From positions 1-44,800 of the forward strand of contig JARGPL010000031.1 in the NCBI GenBank assembly GCA_029210175.1: a stretch of 44,800 bases of DNA, given 5' to 3'. Under the pieces are notes generated by a model. It searched no databases, had not been told where the DNA came from, and saw nothing but the letters and a program-made list of their open reading frames with translations. This DNA is from Minwuia sp. (GTDB taxonomy: Bacteria; Pseudomonadota; Alphaproteobacteria; Minwuiales; Minwuiaceae). A program made the translations under genes and the position numbers. Below, piece after piece: positions 1 to 8,086 of this stretch (within the stretch, counting starts at the first letter, position 1; every line of letters starts with the position of its first letter).

Positions 1-198
1 TCATCCCGGGCAAGCGCAGCGCCGACCCGGGACCCACGTTTTGACGAGCCGGTCACCTCAGAGAAGCGTGGACCCCGGGTCTCGTGCCCGGGGTGACAGT
101 GAAGTGCTTGATCCAATTGATGAACCACTTCTCAGACGGCGTGCCCGGGCTTGACCCGGGTACCCAGGGTGCCGCTCAAACGCTGAAAAGCTGGGCAC
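1..198. repeat. Composite palindromic intergenic repeat (200-nt unit, 5' end cut by window)
   Basis: Two hairpin blocks separated by 42 nt. Block one (1-98, its first two bases lie outside the window) pairs ATCCCGGGC...GACCCGGGACCCACG with CGTGGACCCCGGGTC...GCCCGGGGTGACA. Block two (141-198) starts GTGCCCGGGC and ends GGGCAC. The same two blocks, with the same 42-nt gap, recur at 36274-36473. It looks like a non-coding REP/MITE-like element; no protein in either strand is convincing. Confidence 0.8.
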
Positions 199-237
199 CG
201 TGGTTCGGGGGAAGCGAAGCGGGTCAGCACCCCCACC

Positions 238-337
238 TGTCATCCCGGGCAAGCGCAGCGCCGACCCGGGACCCACGCTTTGGCGAGCCGGTCACCTCAA
301 AGAAGCGTGGACCCCGGGTCTCGTGCCCGGGGTGACA
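238..337. repeat. 100-nt palindromic repeat, single block
   Basis: A second copy of the 100-nt block, bounded by TGTCA and TGACA, nearly identical to 1-98. It lies 39 nt after the neighbouring composite and just downstream (in the minus-strand sense) of the carboxymuconolactone decarboxylase-family gene, so its RNA hairpin could also end or stabilise that transcript. The remaining bases from 338 to 376 show nothing recognisable. Confidence 0.8.
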
Positions 338-376
338 GCAATCATTCCGAATCCCGCACGGGCAGTGCCGCGGGGG

Positions 377-766
377 TCAGTCCTCGAACTGGGGATCGAC
401 AGGCACGCGCAGAGCGGTGGCGAGGGCGTTGGTGCGCGATGCCATGGCAACGACGCGACGCATCTCGTTCATCATCTCGGGCGTCGCACCCTTGGCGCTG
501 GCCGCCGCGCCATGGCTGGCGACGCAATAGTCACAGCCGTTGGCGATGGAGACGGCGACGTAGATCAGCTCCTTCATCTCGGGGCTGAGGGCACCGTCGC
601 CCATCACCGCACGAAGCGTATCCCAGACAGAGCGCAGTTCCGCCGGGTCGTGCGCCAGGTATTTCCAGAAGTTGTTGACGTCGGCGACCCCGCGCAGGGC
701 CATGATTTCGTCATAGACCGCGCGGACTTCCGGACCGGCATCCTGATATTCGACAGGTTTGACCAA
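377..766 (-). CDS. Carboxymuconolactone decarboxylase / AhpD-like family protein
   Basis: 129 residues. The AhpD-type redox motif C-x-x-C-x-x-x-H is present as C78, C81 and H85 in an NGCDYCVASH context, which in this family serves peroxide reduction by a thiol relay; the physiological substrate is not predictable. The start chosen is TTG at 766, because AGGAG lies nine bases upstream and no ATG exists near the conserved N-terminus; a longer reading to 985 would run into low-complexity sequence overlapping ndk. It lies downstream of ndk on the same strand, about 70 nt away, so co-transcription is possible. Confidence 0.85.
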   Translation of the reverse strand: MVKPVEYQDAGPEVRAVYDEIMALRGVADVNNFWKYLAHDPAELRSVWDTLRAVMGDGALSPEMKELIYVAVSIANGCDYCVASHGAAASAKGATPEMMNEMRRVVAMASRTNALATALRVPVDPQFED

Positions 767-833
767 GATGATGATCTCCTGTGTGGTTCGGCTGCACCGG
801 CTGGCATGATGGCCAGCCAGCGACAAACCACCA

Positions 834-1256
834 TCAGCCGACGATGTCGAGTTCGGAAAAGAAGTAGGCGATCTCGATCGCGGCGTTCTCCGGGCTGTCG
901 GAGCCATGGGCGGAATTGGCTTCGATGGACTCGGCGAATTCCTTGCGGATGGTGCCGGCGGCGGCGTCTGCGGGATTGGTCGCACCCATGACTTCGCGAT
1001 AGGCGGCGATAGCGTTCTCGCCTTCCAGCACCTGCACGACGACAGGGCCCGAGGTCATGAATTCACAGAGCGAGCCGAAGAACGGGCGTTCGGCATGCAC
1101 GGCGTAGAAGCCTTCGGCCTGGGCGCGGGTCAGGTGCATGCGGCGCTGGGCGACGATGCGCAGGCCTGCGGCTTCGATCATCGCATTGACCTTGCCGGTC
1201 AGATTGCGGCGGGTCGCGTCGGGCTTGATGATGGAGAATGTGCGTTCCAGAGCCAT
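834..1256 (-). CDS. ndk: Nucleoside diphosphate kinase
   Basis: 140 residues, the standard length. NDK transfers the gamma-phosphate from ATP to NDPs through a phosphohistidine. The N-terminus [14 protein letters not shown] contains the conserved K11, and the catalytic histidine is H117 in [12 protein letters not shown]. The ATG at 1256 is preceded by AAGGAC. The reading frame extends upstream to 1373 but that part has no NDK similarity. The gene is divergent from the ABC-F gene, with a 215-nt shared upstream region in which I see no confident promoter. Confidence 0.97.
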   Translation of the reverse strand: MALERTFSIIKPDATRRNLTGKVNAMIEAAGLRIVAQRRMHLTRAQAEGFYAVHAERPFFGSLCEFMTSGPVVVQVLEGENAIAAYREVMGATNPADAAAGTIRKEFAESIEANSAHGSDSPENAAIEIAYFFSELDIVG

Positions 1257-1471
1257 GGGGATTGTCCTTCGCTGGGGCTTGGGGCGCAGGGACTGCGCCG
1301 GATTCAGGGTGGTTGTTTGGCCGCTGCATAGCTTGGGGTACGGCATACTGCAATGGTCATGTCTGGCACCCATTGTCGCGCACCGTCTTGCACGGCGGGG
1401 CTGAGTCCGTATAACGCGGGTTCAGTTTCAATTCCCGGACCCCTGCCGTCCCCATCTGTCGGACCCCATCC

Positions 1472-3379
1472 ATGCTGATCCTTGATGACATCACCATCCG
1501 CATTGCCGGGCGGACGCTGCTGGAAAATGCCAGCGTGCGCCTGCCGACAGGGCATCGTGTCGGGCTGGTGGGGCCGAACGGTACCGGCAAGACCACCCTG
1601 TTGCGCGCCGTGCTGGGGGAAATCGGGCTGGAGGGCGGTGCCATCGAGACCCCGCGCGGATCCCGCATCGGGTCCGTGGCGCAGGAAGCCCCGGGGGGCC
1701 ACCTGCCCGCGATCGAGGCGGTGCTGGCGGCAGACAGGGAACGCCACAACCTGCTGCGGGAGTCCGAGACGGCGACGGATGGGGAACGGATCGCCGAGAT
1801 CCAGACCCGGCTGGCCGATATCGGTGCCTATGCCGCCCCCGCGAAGGCGGCGACCATCCTGGCTGGCCTCGGCATCTTCGAAGATCGCCAGAACCTGCCC
1901 TGCAATTCGTTCTCCGGTGGCTGGCGGATGCGCGTCGCGCTGGCGGCGGCACTGTTCTCCGAGCCGGAGATCCTGCTGCTTGATGAGCCGACGAACCATC
2001 TGGATCTGGAGGCGGCGCTGTGGCTGGAGGGGTTTCTGGCCACCTATCCCCACACGATCGTCATCGTCAGCCATGACCGGGACCTGCTGAACCGGGCCGT
2101 CACCGACATCCTGCATCTGGATGAACAGAAGCTGACGCTCTATCCCGGTGGCTATGACACGTTCGAGGAACGCCGTCGCATGACGCAGCGCCATCAGGTG
2201 CTGCTGGCCAACCGGCAGTCGGCGGAACGCGAACGCATTCAGGCGTTTGTCGACCGCTTCCGCTACAAGGCGTCCAAGGCCCGCCAGGCGCAGAGCCGTT
2301 TGAAGATGCTGGCGAAGATGCAGCCCGTGGCTGCGATGATGGAAAACCGCGCGCCCCGGTTCCCCTTTGCCGAACCGGCCAGGCTTTCACCGCCGGTGGT
2401 GCACATGGACGGGGCGGAGGTGGGCTATGACCCGGGCAAGCCGGTGCTGCGTCGTCTGGGTCTGCGCATTGATGAGGATGACCGGATCGGCCTGCTGGGC
2501 GCCAATGGCAATGGCAAGTCCACCCTGTCGAAGCTGATCGCCGGACGGTTGAAGGCGGAGAAGGGGGAAGTGCGGCGGTCGTCGAAGCTGAAGATCGGCT
2601 TCTTCGCGCAGCATCAGATCGAGGATCTGTCGCCGGACCGCTCGGCTCTGGCGCACCTGCGCGACGTGCGCCCGCATGAGCCTGAGCAGCGGTTGCGGAC
2701 CCGCCTCGACGGTTTCGGGCTGGACGTGAAGCGGGTGGATACCCCGGCGGGGGAACTCTCCGGCGGAGAGAAATCACGCCTGGCGCTGTGCCTGATGGCG
2801 CAGAGCGAACCGCACATGCTGATCCTGGATGAGCCGACCAACCATCTGGACATCGACAGCCGCGAGGCGCTGGTGCAATCGCTGAACGATTTCCCGGGGG
2901 CCGTGATCCTGGTCAGCCATGATGCACATCTGGTGGAGGCTGTGGCCGATCGGCTGTGGCTGGTGGGGGATGGTACCGTCACCCCGTTCGACGGTGACAT
3001 GGCGGACTATCGCCGCAAGGCGCTGGGTGACGCGGCAGAAGAACGCAAGTCGCGCAAGAGCGACGGGTCTGCCGTGCTGGATTCCAAGACCGATCGCAAG
3101 GAAGCCCGCAAGGCCGCCGCCTCCGCCCGCAAGCGGCTGGTGCCCTACCGCAAGGCGATCAAGTCGGCGGAAGTGGAGATGGAACGGATCTCGGCCATGC
3201 TGGCAAAGATCGAAGCCCGCCTGCGCGATCCGGAAATCTATCAGGGTGCCCAGGACGAAGTCGCCCGCCTGACCCGGGTGAAGGCCGATGGCGAACGCGC
3301 TCTGGCCGATGCCGAAGCCGCCTGGATGGCCGCAGAAGAAGCCCTGGAACAGGCCCAGCAGGAAGCCGACGCCGCCTAG
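1472..3379 (+). CDS. ABC-F family ATP-binding protein (YheS-like)
   Basis: 635 residues with two ABC ATPase domains and no membrane segment. The first Walker A is GPNGTGKT (about residues 34-41), with SGGWRMR signature and LLLDEPTNHLDL Walker B; the second Walker A is GANGNGKS (about 343), with LSGGEKSRL and LILDEPTNHLD. The linker between domains and a charged coiled-coil tail rich in Lys, Glu and Ala (about 520-630) match the Uup/YheS branch of ribosome-associated ABC-F proteins rather than a transporter. YheS of E. coli has essentially the same length and the same FSGGWRMR wording. The ATG at 1472 has no clear Shine-Dalgarno sequence. Function in translation is inferred from family. Confidence 0.93.
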   Translation: MLILDDITIRIAGRTLLENASVRLPTGHRVGLVGPNGTGKTTLLRAVLGEIGLEGGAIETPRGSRIGSVAQEAPGGHLPAIEAVLAADRERHNLLRESETATDGERIAEIQTRLADIGAYAAPAKAATILAGLGIFEDRQNLPCNSFSGGWRMRVALAAALFSEPEILLLDEPTNHLDLEAALWLEGFLATYPHTIVIVSHDRDLLNRAVTDILHLDEQKLTLYPGGYDTFEERRRMTQRHQVLLANRQSAERERIQAFVDRFRYKASKARQAQSRLKMLAKMQPVAAMMENRAPRFPFAEPARLSPPVVHMDGAEVGYDPGKPVLRRLGLRIDEDDRIGLLGANGNGKSTLSKLIAGRLKAEKGEVRRSSKLKIGFFAQHQIEDLSPDRSALAHLRDVRPHEPEQRLRTRLDGFGLDVKRVDTPAGELSGGEKSRLALCLMAQSEPHMLILDEPTNHLDIDSREALVQSLNDFPGAVILVSHDAHLVEAVADRLWLVGDGTVTPFDGDMADYRRKALGDAAEERKSRKSDGSAVLDSKTDRKEARKAAASARKRLVPYRKAIKSAEVEMERISAMLAKIEARLRDPEIYQGAQDEVARLTRVKADGERALADAEAAWMAAEEALEQAQQEADAA

Positions 3380-3408
3380 CGCGGGCCGCATTTTGATTGA
3401 ATCACCAG

Positions 3409-3456
3409 CCCGCTCCCCCACCCGACCTTCCCCGTCGAGGGAGGAGAAGAAAGGAT
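3409..3456 (+). repeat. REP-like intergenic element, second family
   Basis: The segment contains CCCGACCTTCCCC, a TCGAG centre and GGGAGGAGAAG. A related copy, inverted, lies at 8979-9026. Both sit directly after stop codons, between genes, as expected for extragenic palindromes of the common proteobacterial type. Confidence 0.6.
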
Positions 3457-3476
3457 GAGGCGACAGGGCAATGTCC

Positions 3477-3923
3477 CTATCGTTTCTCGATGACGAATTC
3501 GACCGGCGCCCGGCCTGCGTCACGGAAGATCAGGACGAGGTCGTGGACATGGTCCACCACCAACGGGCCCTTCAGGCCCATCAGCATGATGTGGTCCCCC
3601 CCGGGCTGCAGCGCCGCTTCCCCCTTTGCGGGAATCGTGATGCCTTCCACTTCGCGCATCATCATGCGGCCGTTGTCGTGGATGTGGGTATGCAGTTCGG
3701 CCCGCACTGCGTCGCTGGATTCCACACCGATCAACCGGTCTTCCACGCCGCTGTTGCGGATGGTCAGGAACACGGCACCCGTGCCCGCCCTGCCGATGGT
3801 GGCGAAGGCATGGGGGTGGATCAGGGTCAGGTCACCCACCTTCGTCTCGCGCGCGGCGGCGGGATTCAGTACCGCCACGAGCAGGAGCACGAACGGCAGG
3901 AAAGTGGTTCTGGGGGTGATCAT
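3477..3923 (-). CDS. Periplasmic copper chaperone, PCu(A)C family
   Basis: 148 residues with an N-terminal signal peptide (hydrophobic stretch about 9-22, cleavage probably after PAAA). The copper-binding motif H-x10-M-x21-H-x-M is complete: H78, M89, H111, M113. Family members carry Cu(I) in the periplasm and help assemble the CuA site of cytochrome c oxidase. The ATG at 3923 is preceded by AGGAA seven bases away. No SenC/Sco partner is seen in the window; the gene is convergent with the ABC-F gene and downstream of the thioesterase, from which it is separated by an unusual short tandem repeat. Confidence 0.93.
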   Translation of the reverse strand: MITPRTTFLPFVLLLVAVLNPAAARETKVGDLTLIHPHAFATIGRAGTGAVFLTIRNSGVEDRLIGVESSDAVRAELHTHIHDNGRMMMREVEGITIPAKGEAALQPGGDHIMLMGLKGPLVVDHVHDLVLIFRDAGRAPVEFVIEKR

Positions 3924-3979
3924 GGCATTTCCTAAGGTTTGGCACGAAAGGTGGTGTCTGGTGTCATGCGAATCGGCTC

Positions 3980-4041
3980 AGGCCTACAACTCGGGCCCTC
4001 AGCCCAGGCCTACAACTCGGGCCCTCAACTCGGGCCCTCAG
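3980..4041. repeat. Short tandem repeat with 14-bp core, three copies
   Basis: The core AACTCGGGCCCTCA occurs at 3988-4001, 4014-4027 and 4027-4040, spaced 26 and 13 nt apart. The first two copies share a longer unit starting AGGCCTAC. The core contains the palindrome GGGCCC. The last copy ends on the stop codon of the thioesterase gene, and the array lies in the leader region of the copper chaperone gene on the minus strand. Confidence 0.85.
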
Positions 4042-4478
4042 CTCTGGCGCATCCGGCGCAGCACGGCGGAACAGTTCAGGATCACCCGCTCATCGGTATA
4101 GATCTCGCCGCGCATGAACACCATCTGCCCGGTACGGCGGATCACCACCGACCGGGCCTTGATGATCTCGTCGCGATTGCCGCTGGCCATGAATTCCGCA
4201 TTGAAGGACACGGTGAAGACGCCGCGGTCGGTGGTGCCCACAGTGCCACCAGCGCACATCATCAGGTCGGCGAAGGTCATCAGCAGCCCGCCGTGGACAA
4301 TGCCACCCGAATTGCAGTGCTTTTCCTCCGCCTTGAAGGCGAACCGCAGCTGGTCGTCGCGCATGCGCCAGTAGAACGGGCCGGTGTTGGTCTCATGCGG
4401 GTCCTTCGGGTCGAACACCCGATAGCGTTCACCGGGATTGCGCTTGGCCTCGAAGTAGTCGGCGTCCTTGTCCATCAT
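4038..4478 (-). CDS. PaaI-family hotdog-fold thioesterase
   Basis: 146 residues with a single hotdog domain. The GIVHGGLLMTFAD segment (about residues 59-71) carries the conserved HGG turn (62-64) and acidic D71 typical of acyl-CoA thioesterases of the PaaI/4-hydroxybenzoyl-CoA thioesterase group; these are cytoplasmic and usually tetrameric. Start at ATG 4478 or the next ATG at 4475, both after GGAGAGG. It follows the amidase gene by 17 nt on the same strand, so the two are probably co-transcribed, although no shared pathway is evident. Substrate unknown. Confidence 0.88.
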   Translation of the reverse strand: MMDKDADYFEAKRNPGERYRVFDPKDPHETNTGPFYWRMRDDQLRFAFKAEEKHCNSGGIVHGGLLMTFADLMMCAGGTVGTTDRGVFTVSFNAEFMASGNRDEIIKARSVVIRRTGQMVFMRGEIYTDERVILNCSAVLRRMRQS

Positions 4479-4495
4479 GTCCTCTCCGGATCCGG

Positions 4496-5950
4496 TCAGT
4501 CGAACCCGGCCGGGGGCTGGAAGCCGCCGGTCAGGGCCTCGAGCACGCGCGCCACACCCAGGGTCCGGCGATCACCCATTTCCGGCCCGACGATCTGGAC
4601 GCCGACCGGCAGGTTCCCGTCGGTCATGCCGCCGGGCACGACGGTGCTGGGCAGATAGCTGACACCGGTCATCCCGGCCCAGAACAGATGCTGGAAATAG
4701 GGTACACTCCTGCCATTCACCGTCAGGGTGCGGGCGCCGAGGTCAACGGATTCATCGTGCGGGAAGGCGGCTACGGCGGCCACGGGGCACAGCAGCACAT
4801 CGTATGAATCAAAGAAATCCGCCCAGACGTAGCGCATCCGGGTCCGTGCCTCGTTCACCGCGGCCCATTCGCGATAGCGCATGGTCTGGGCGCGCAAGGT
4901 GACGGCACCCGGGGAATCGTCGTCAGCGGCCAGGTCACCCGCCCGCTTCACGTTCTCCTGGTACATGTCTTCGGGCATGCGTGCGGCCAGGGCGGCATGC
5001 AGCAGCCCCAGGAAGGTATCCATGCAGTGCTGCGGCGTGAAGTCAGGCCGGGCGTCCGGGTCGATGATCGCCCCGGCGTCGGCCAGCGCGTCCGCGGCGC
5101 CTTGAATCACCTTCTTGACGCTGTCATCCACCGGCGCGATCGGGTCGTCGAGCCACAGGGCGACCCGCAGCCCCTCCGCCCCGTCAACACCGGACGGTGG
5201 CAGGTCCAGCCGCCAGCCCGGGTCGGCCAGCCGGTCGGACCCGGCGGTCAGGTCCAGCGCCAGTTCCAGATCATCGACACGGCGGGCCAGCGGCCCGATC
5301 ACGGAAATGTCGGGCGGTGTCAGTCCGCCGGTCAGCGCATGGCCGCGCATGGGGACAATGCCCCAGGTCGACTTGTGGCCGCAGACCCCGGAATAGTGCG
5401 CCGGATTGCGGATCGACCCGCCGATGTCGGAGCCATATTCGAGGGCCGTGAAGCCCGCTGCCAGCGCCGCCGCACCGCCGCCGGACGACCCGCCGGGGGT
5501 GTGACCGTGGGCATGCGGGTTGTGGGTGGTGCCATAGACGTCGTTATAGCTCTGGAAGTCGGACAGCATCAGCGGCACGTTGGTCTTGCCGAAGATCACG
5601 GCCCCCGCATCCTTCAGCCGTTGCGGTACCACGCCGTCGCGGCTCGGGATGTTGCCCTTCATCTCCGGCACGCCCCAGGTGGTGGGCAATCCGGCCAGAT
5701 CGAAGCTTTCCTTCACCGTCATCGGCACGCCGTGCAGGGGCCCGGTGGATTCGCCGCGTGCCGTGGCCGCGTCCGCTGCATCCGCTGCTGTCCGGGCGCG
5801 GTCGAAATCACGCACCACCACCGCATTGACCCGGTTGTCATGGCGTTCGATCCGGTCGATGTAGTGGTCCAGCATTTCCCGCGCGCCAATGCGGCGGGCG
5901 CGGATCAGTGCCGCCAGTTCACTGGCGGATTTCCAGGCAAGTTCGGACAT
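4496..5950 (-). CDS. Amidase, amidase-signature family
   Basis: 484 residues from ATG 5950, which follows the purine-rich stretch GGGGGGAAG; an in-frame TTG at 5965 is less likely. The Ser-cisSer-Lys triad of the amidase signature family is visible: K80 in MTVKES, S155 in GGSSGGG and nucleophile S179 in SDIGGSIR. The family hydrolyses carboxamides or, as GatA, produces ammonia for Glu-tRNA transamidation; no gatB or gatC is adjacent, so a small-molecule amidase is more likely. It heads a probable operon with the thioesterase. Confidence 0.92.
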   Translation of the reverse strand: MSELAWKSASELAALIRARRIGAREMLDHYIDRIERHDNRVNAVVVRDFDRARTAADAADAATARGESTGPLHGVPMTVKESFDLAGLPTTWGVPEMKGNIPSRDGVVPQRLKDAGAVIFGKTNVPLMLSDFQSYNDVYGTTHNPHAHGHTPGGSSGGGAAALAAGFTALEYGSDIGGSIRNPAHYSGVCGHKSTWGIVPMRGHALTGGLTPPDISVIGPLARRVDDLELALDLTAGSDRLADPGWRLDLPPSGVDGAEGLRVALWLDDPIAPVDDSVKKVIQGAADALADAGAIIDPDARPDFTPQHCMDTFLGLLHAALAARMPEDMYQENVKRAGDLAADDDSPGAVTLRAQTMRYREWAAVNEARTRMRYVWADFFDSYDVLLCPVAAVAAFPHDESVDLGARTLTVNGRSVPYFQHLFWAGMTGVSYLPSTVVPGGMTDGNLPVGVQIVGPEMGDRRTLGVARVLEALTGGFQPPAGFD

Positions 5951-6067
5951 CAGGCTTCCCCCCAAAGGACATGCGTCGCCACCCGTTGACGGGTCGCGGC
6001 ACCGTCACGCAAGGATAGCGTCAAATGAGGGAGCGGCAATTGCCAGCACGCGCGCCAAAGCGAAGCA

Positions 6068-6964
6068 TCAGGCCGCGAGTGCCGCCTCCGTCTCCGGATC
6101 GCCGGCAATGCGGCTGTGCCACATGCGTCGGGCCTGGGTGAAGGGCCAGGGTGTCGCCTGATGCATCAGGCGGCGGTTGTCCCAGATCACCACGTCACCG
6201 GCTTCCCACTGGTGATGGCAGACCCGCGGCGGCTGACAGGCGAAGTCCACCAGTTCCTGCAGCAGAGCCGCTGATTCGTCCGGGTCCATGCCGATGATGT
6301 CATAGGCATGGCGCCCGATGATCAGGTTCTTCCGCCCGGTTTCGGGATGTTCCTTGACCAGCGGCCGGATCGACACCGGCCCGTCGTGGAAACCATAGCC
6401 GCCATAGCTCTTGCCGGACGCATCGTCGGAGGTGACGGTACCGTCCTTCTCCGGCTTGGCGTCATGCCCGACCTTGGCCTGGGAATGGTACAGCGAGTGG
6501 TGCGCGCGCAGGTCGGCAATCCGGGCCTTCATGGTATCATCCAGCGCGTCATAGGCCGCGCGCATATCGGCGAAACCGGTCGCGCCGCCGACCTGGGGCA
6601 CGATCTCCGCCGTGAACACGGCACCCTTGGCCTGCACCGCCATGTAGGTGCTGTCATGGTGCCAGCCCATGTTGCCGTGGTTGATCTTCATCATGTCGTC
6701 GGAGCCATCGTCGGGGCGCAGGCTGCCGTCTTTGCGCATGTTGCCGATTTCCGCCAGATTGAACTCCAGATCGCCGAAGCGCTGGGCGAATCCGACCTGC
6801 TGGCTGTGGTCCAGGAACTGGTCGCCGACGATCAGCAGGCCGGCTTCCAGCCAGTGATCATACAGCCGCTGAAAGCCATCCTCATCCAGATTCGCCAGCT
6901 TCACATTGGATACCCGCGCGCCGAAGCAGACGCCGTCCAGAGGCTCGAAACGCATGCCGCTCAT
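6068..6964 (-). CDS. TauD/TfdA-family 2-oxoglutarate-dependent dioxygenase
   Basis: 298 residues. The iron site is W101-H102-x-D104 with distal H268 in LMHQATPW, and R279/R280 lie where the 2-oxoglutarate-binding arginine is expected. These enzymes hydroxylate a substrate such as taurine or an aryloxyacetate with release of succinate and CO2; without a transporter or pathway gene beside it the substrate cannot be named. The ATG at 6964 follows GGGAGGA. The gene is monocistronic by appearance, divergent from the sigma factor gene. Confidence 0.9.
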   Translation of the reverse strand: MSGMRFEPLDGVCFGARVSNVKLANLDEDGFQRLYDHWLEAGLLIVGDQFLDHSQQVGFAQRFGDLEFNLAEIGNMRKDGSLRPDDGSDDMMKINHGNMGWHHDSTYMAVQAKGAVFTAEIVPQVGGATGFADMRAAYDALDDTMKARIADLRAHHSLYHSQAKVGHDAKPEKDGTVTSDDASGKSYGGYGFHDGPVSIRPLVKEHPETGRKNLIIGRHAYDIIGMDPDESAALLQELVDFACQPPRVCHHQWEAGDVVIWDNRRLMHQATPWPFTQARRMWHSRIAGDPETEAALAA

Positions 6965-7543
6965 GATCCATCCTCCCGCATTTTCGATCGTGCATCGGAA
7001 CCAATGATGACGCTACGGCAACTGCCTGCCAAGACACCTCGCGGCCCCGGCATGCAGGTCTGGTGCGCAGATTTGATGGTCCTTCAAGGACTGCGACTGG
7101 CCGGCAGGCCGCGGACAGCGGCAATCAGGGGGTCACGCGGAACCTTTTTCGTGACCCCCCGACCGCTGAACGGGCACTTGGCTTGGCCCGGCCGATTGAC
7201 GGCCCGTTCGCAGTTTCGGACCTGCCATGGCTCAGGGCGGCCATGTACAGCTCCGAACGTCCCCGACCCCACCAGGTGGCGACGCCTCTTTCGCCTGCAC
7301 CGCGCAGGAGGACGCGGTGCGGGCGGTCTCTGTCCAGGCCCGGTCCGGGTCATGTCGACACCGGCGAAGGGACGCCGGGTCCTGGCAATAGTTCTCGCTT
7401 CATGGCCCGGCGATGTGCGTCGCGGCAGAAAACCCGTGCGGTATCAGGATGCCGCACTTAAGGTGATTTCGGTCGTGCCACAGGGCGCTCTTCGCTAGAC
7501 TCGTCCAAACAACACATCGCACCGGGTGCTTATTCGTACTGCC
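6965..7543. other. Intergenic region with one long inverted repeat
   Basis: No convincing gene in 579 nt. It holds the start region of the dioxygenase gene (minus) and of the sigma factor gene (plus). A perfect inverted repeat, GGGGGTCACG (7128-7137) and CGTGACCCCC (7150-7159) around a 12-nt loop, is the only strong structure. I see no promoter that I would defend; a small RNA cannot be excluded. Confidence 0.5.
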
Positions 7544-8086
7544 ATGACAGAAGCTGATCACGAAACTGTGAGATCTGGGCTGGAGACGCATCTGCCGCGG
7601 CTCTGGCGCTACGGCCTGTCGCTCAGCCGGAACCCGTCGGTTGCGGAGGAACTGGTGCAGGCGACGTGCCTGCGTGCGCTCGAACGGCAGTCCCAGTTCC
7701 GCACCGGCACGAACCTTCGGGCCTGGTTGTTCACCATCCTCTCGTCCATCTGGAAGAACCAGCTGCGTGCCGAGAAGGTGCGCACCGGCGGCGGCTTTGC
7801 CGACCCGGAAACCGAGCTTGTCTTCGATGGCGCCGCGTCGATGGAAACGAATAATTTGCTGCGGCGGGTGTTGAGCGAAGTGTCGGAATTGCCAGAGGCC
7901 CAGAGACAGGCCGTGATACTCGTCTACGTGGAAGAATTTACCTATCGTGAGGCGGCGCACATTCTGGAAGTTCCTATCGGCACTATCATGAGCAGGCTGT
8001 CTGCCGCGCGGGGCAAACTGGCCGGACTTGACTCAAGCGCAACCAACGCGCGAAAAACCCGCGCTGATGAAGTCGGGAAGAACTGA
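7544..8086 (+). CDS. ECF-subfamily RNA polymerase sigma factor
   Basis: 180 residues. Region 2 is seen in the N-terminal half (SVAEELVQATCLRALER and LRAWLFTILSSIWKNQLR) and region 4 at the C-terminus (LPEAQRQAVILVYVEEFTYREAA followed by VPIGTIMSRLSAARGKL). Sigma regions 1 and 3 are absent, as in ECF factors. ATG 7544 is preferred; an in-frame GTG at 7526 is possible and neither has a good Shine-Dalgarno. Its stop overlaps the start of the anti-sigma gene (TGATG), so the two are translationally coupled and the sigma is probably held at the membrane until a signal arrives. Confidence 0.93.
   Translation: MTEADHETVRSGLETHLPRLWRYGLSLSRNPSVAEELVQATCLRALERQSQFRTGTNLRAWLFTILSSIWKNQLRAEKVRTGGGFADPETELVFDGAASMETNNLLRRVLSEVSELPEAQRQAVILVYVEEFTYREAAHILEVPIGTIMSRLSAARGKLAGLDSSATNARKTRADEVGKN

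Noticed and set aside
58-991. Several open frames in the palindromic repeat region and across the AhpD-like gene
   Set aside because: They are produced by the repeats (recurring GPGSALRLPGMTG-like peptides) or run antisense to the real gene.
7139-7165. GGAAC as a general-stress EcfG promoter
   Set aside because: The second element at the required spacing reads CGAC rather than CGTT, and the site lies inside the inverted repeat.
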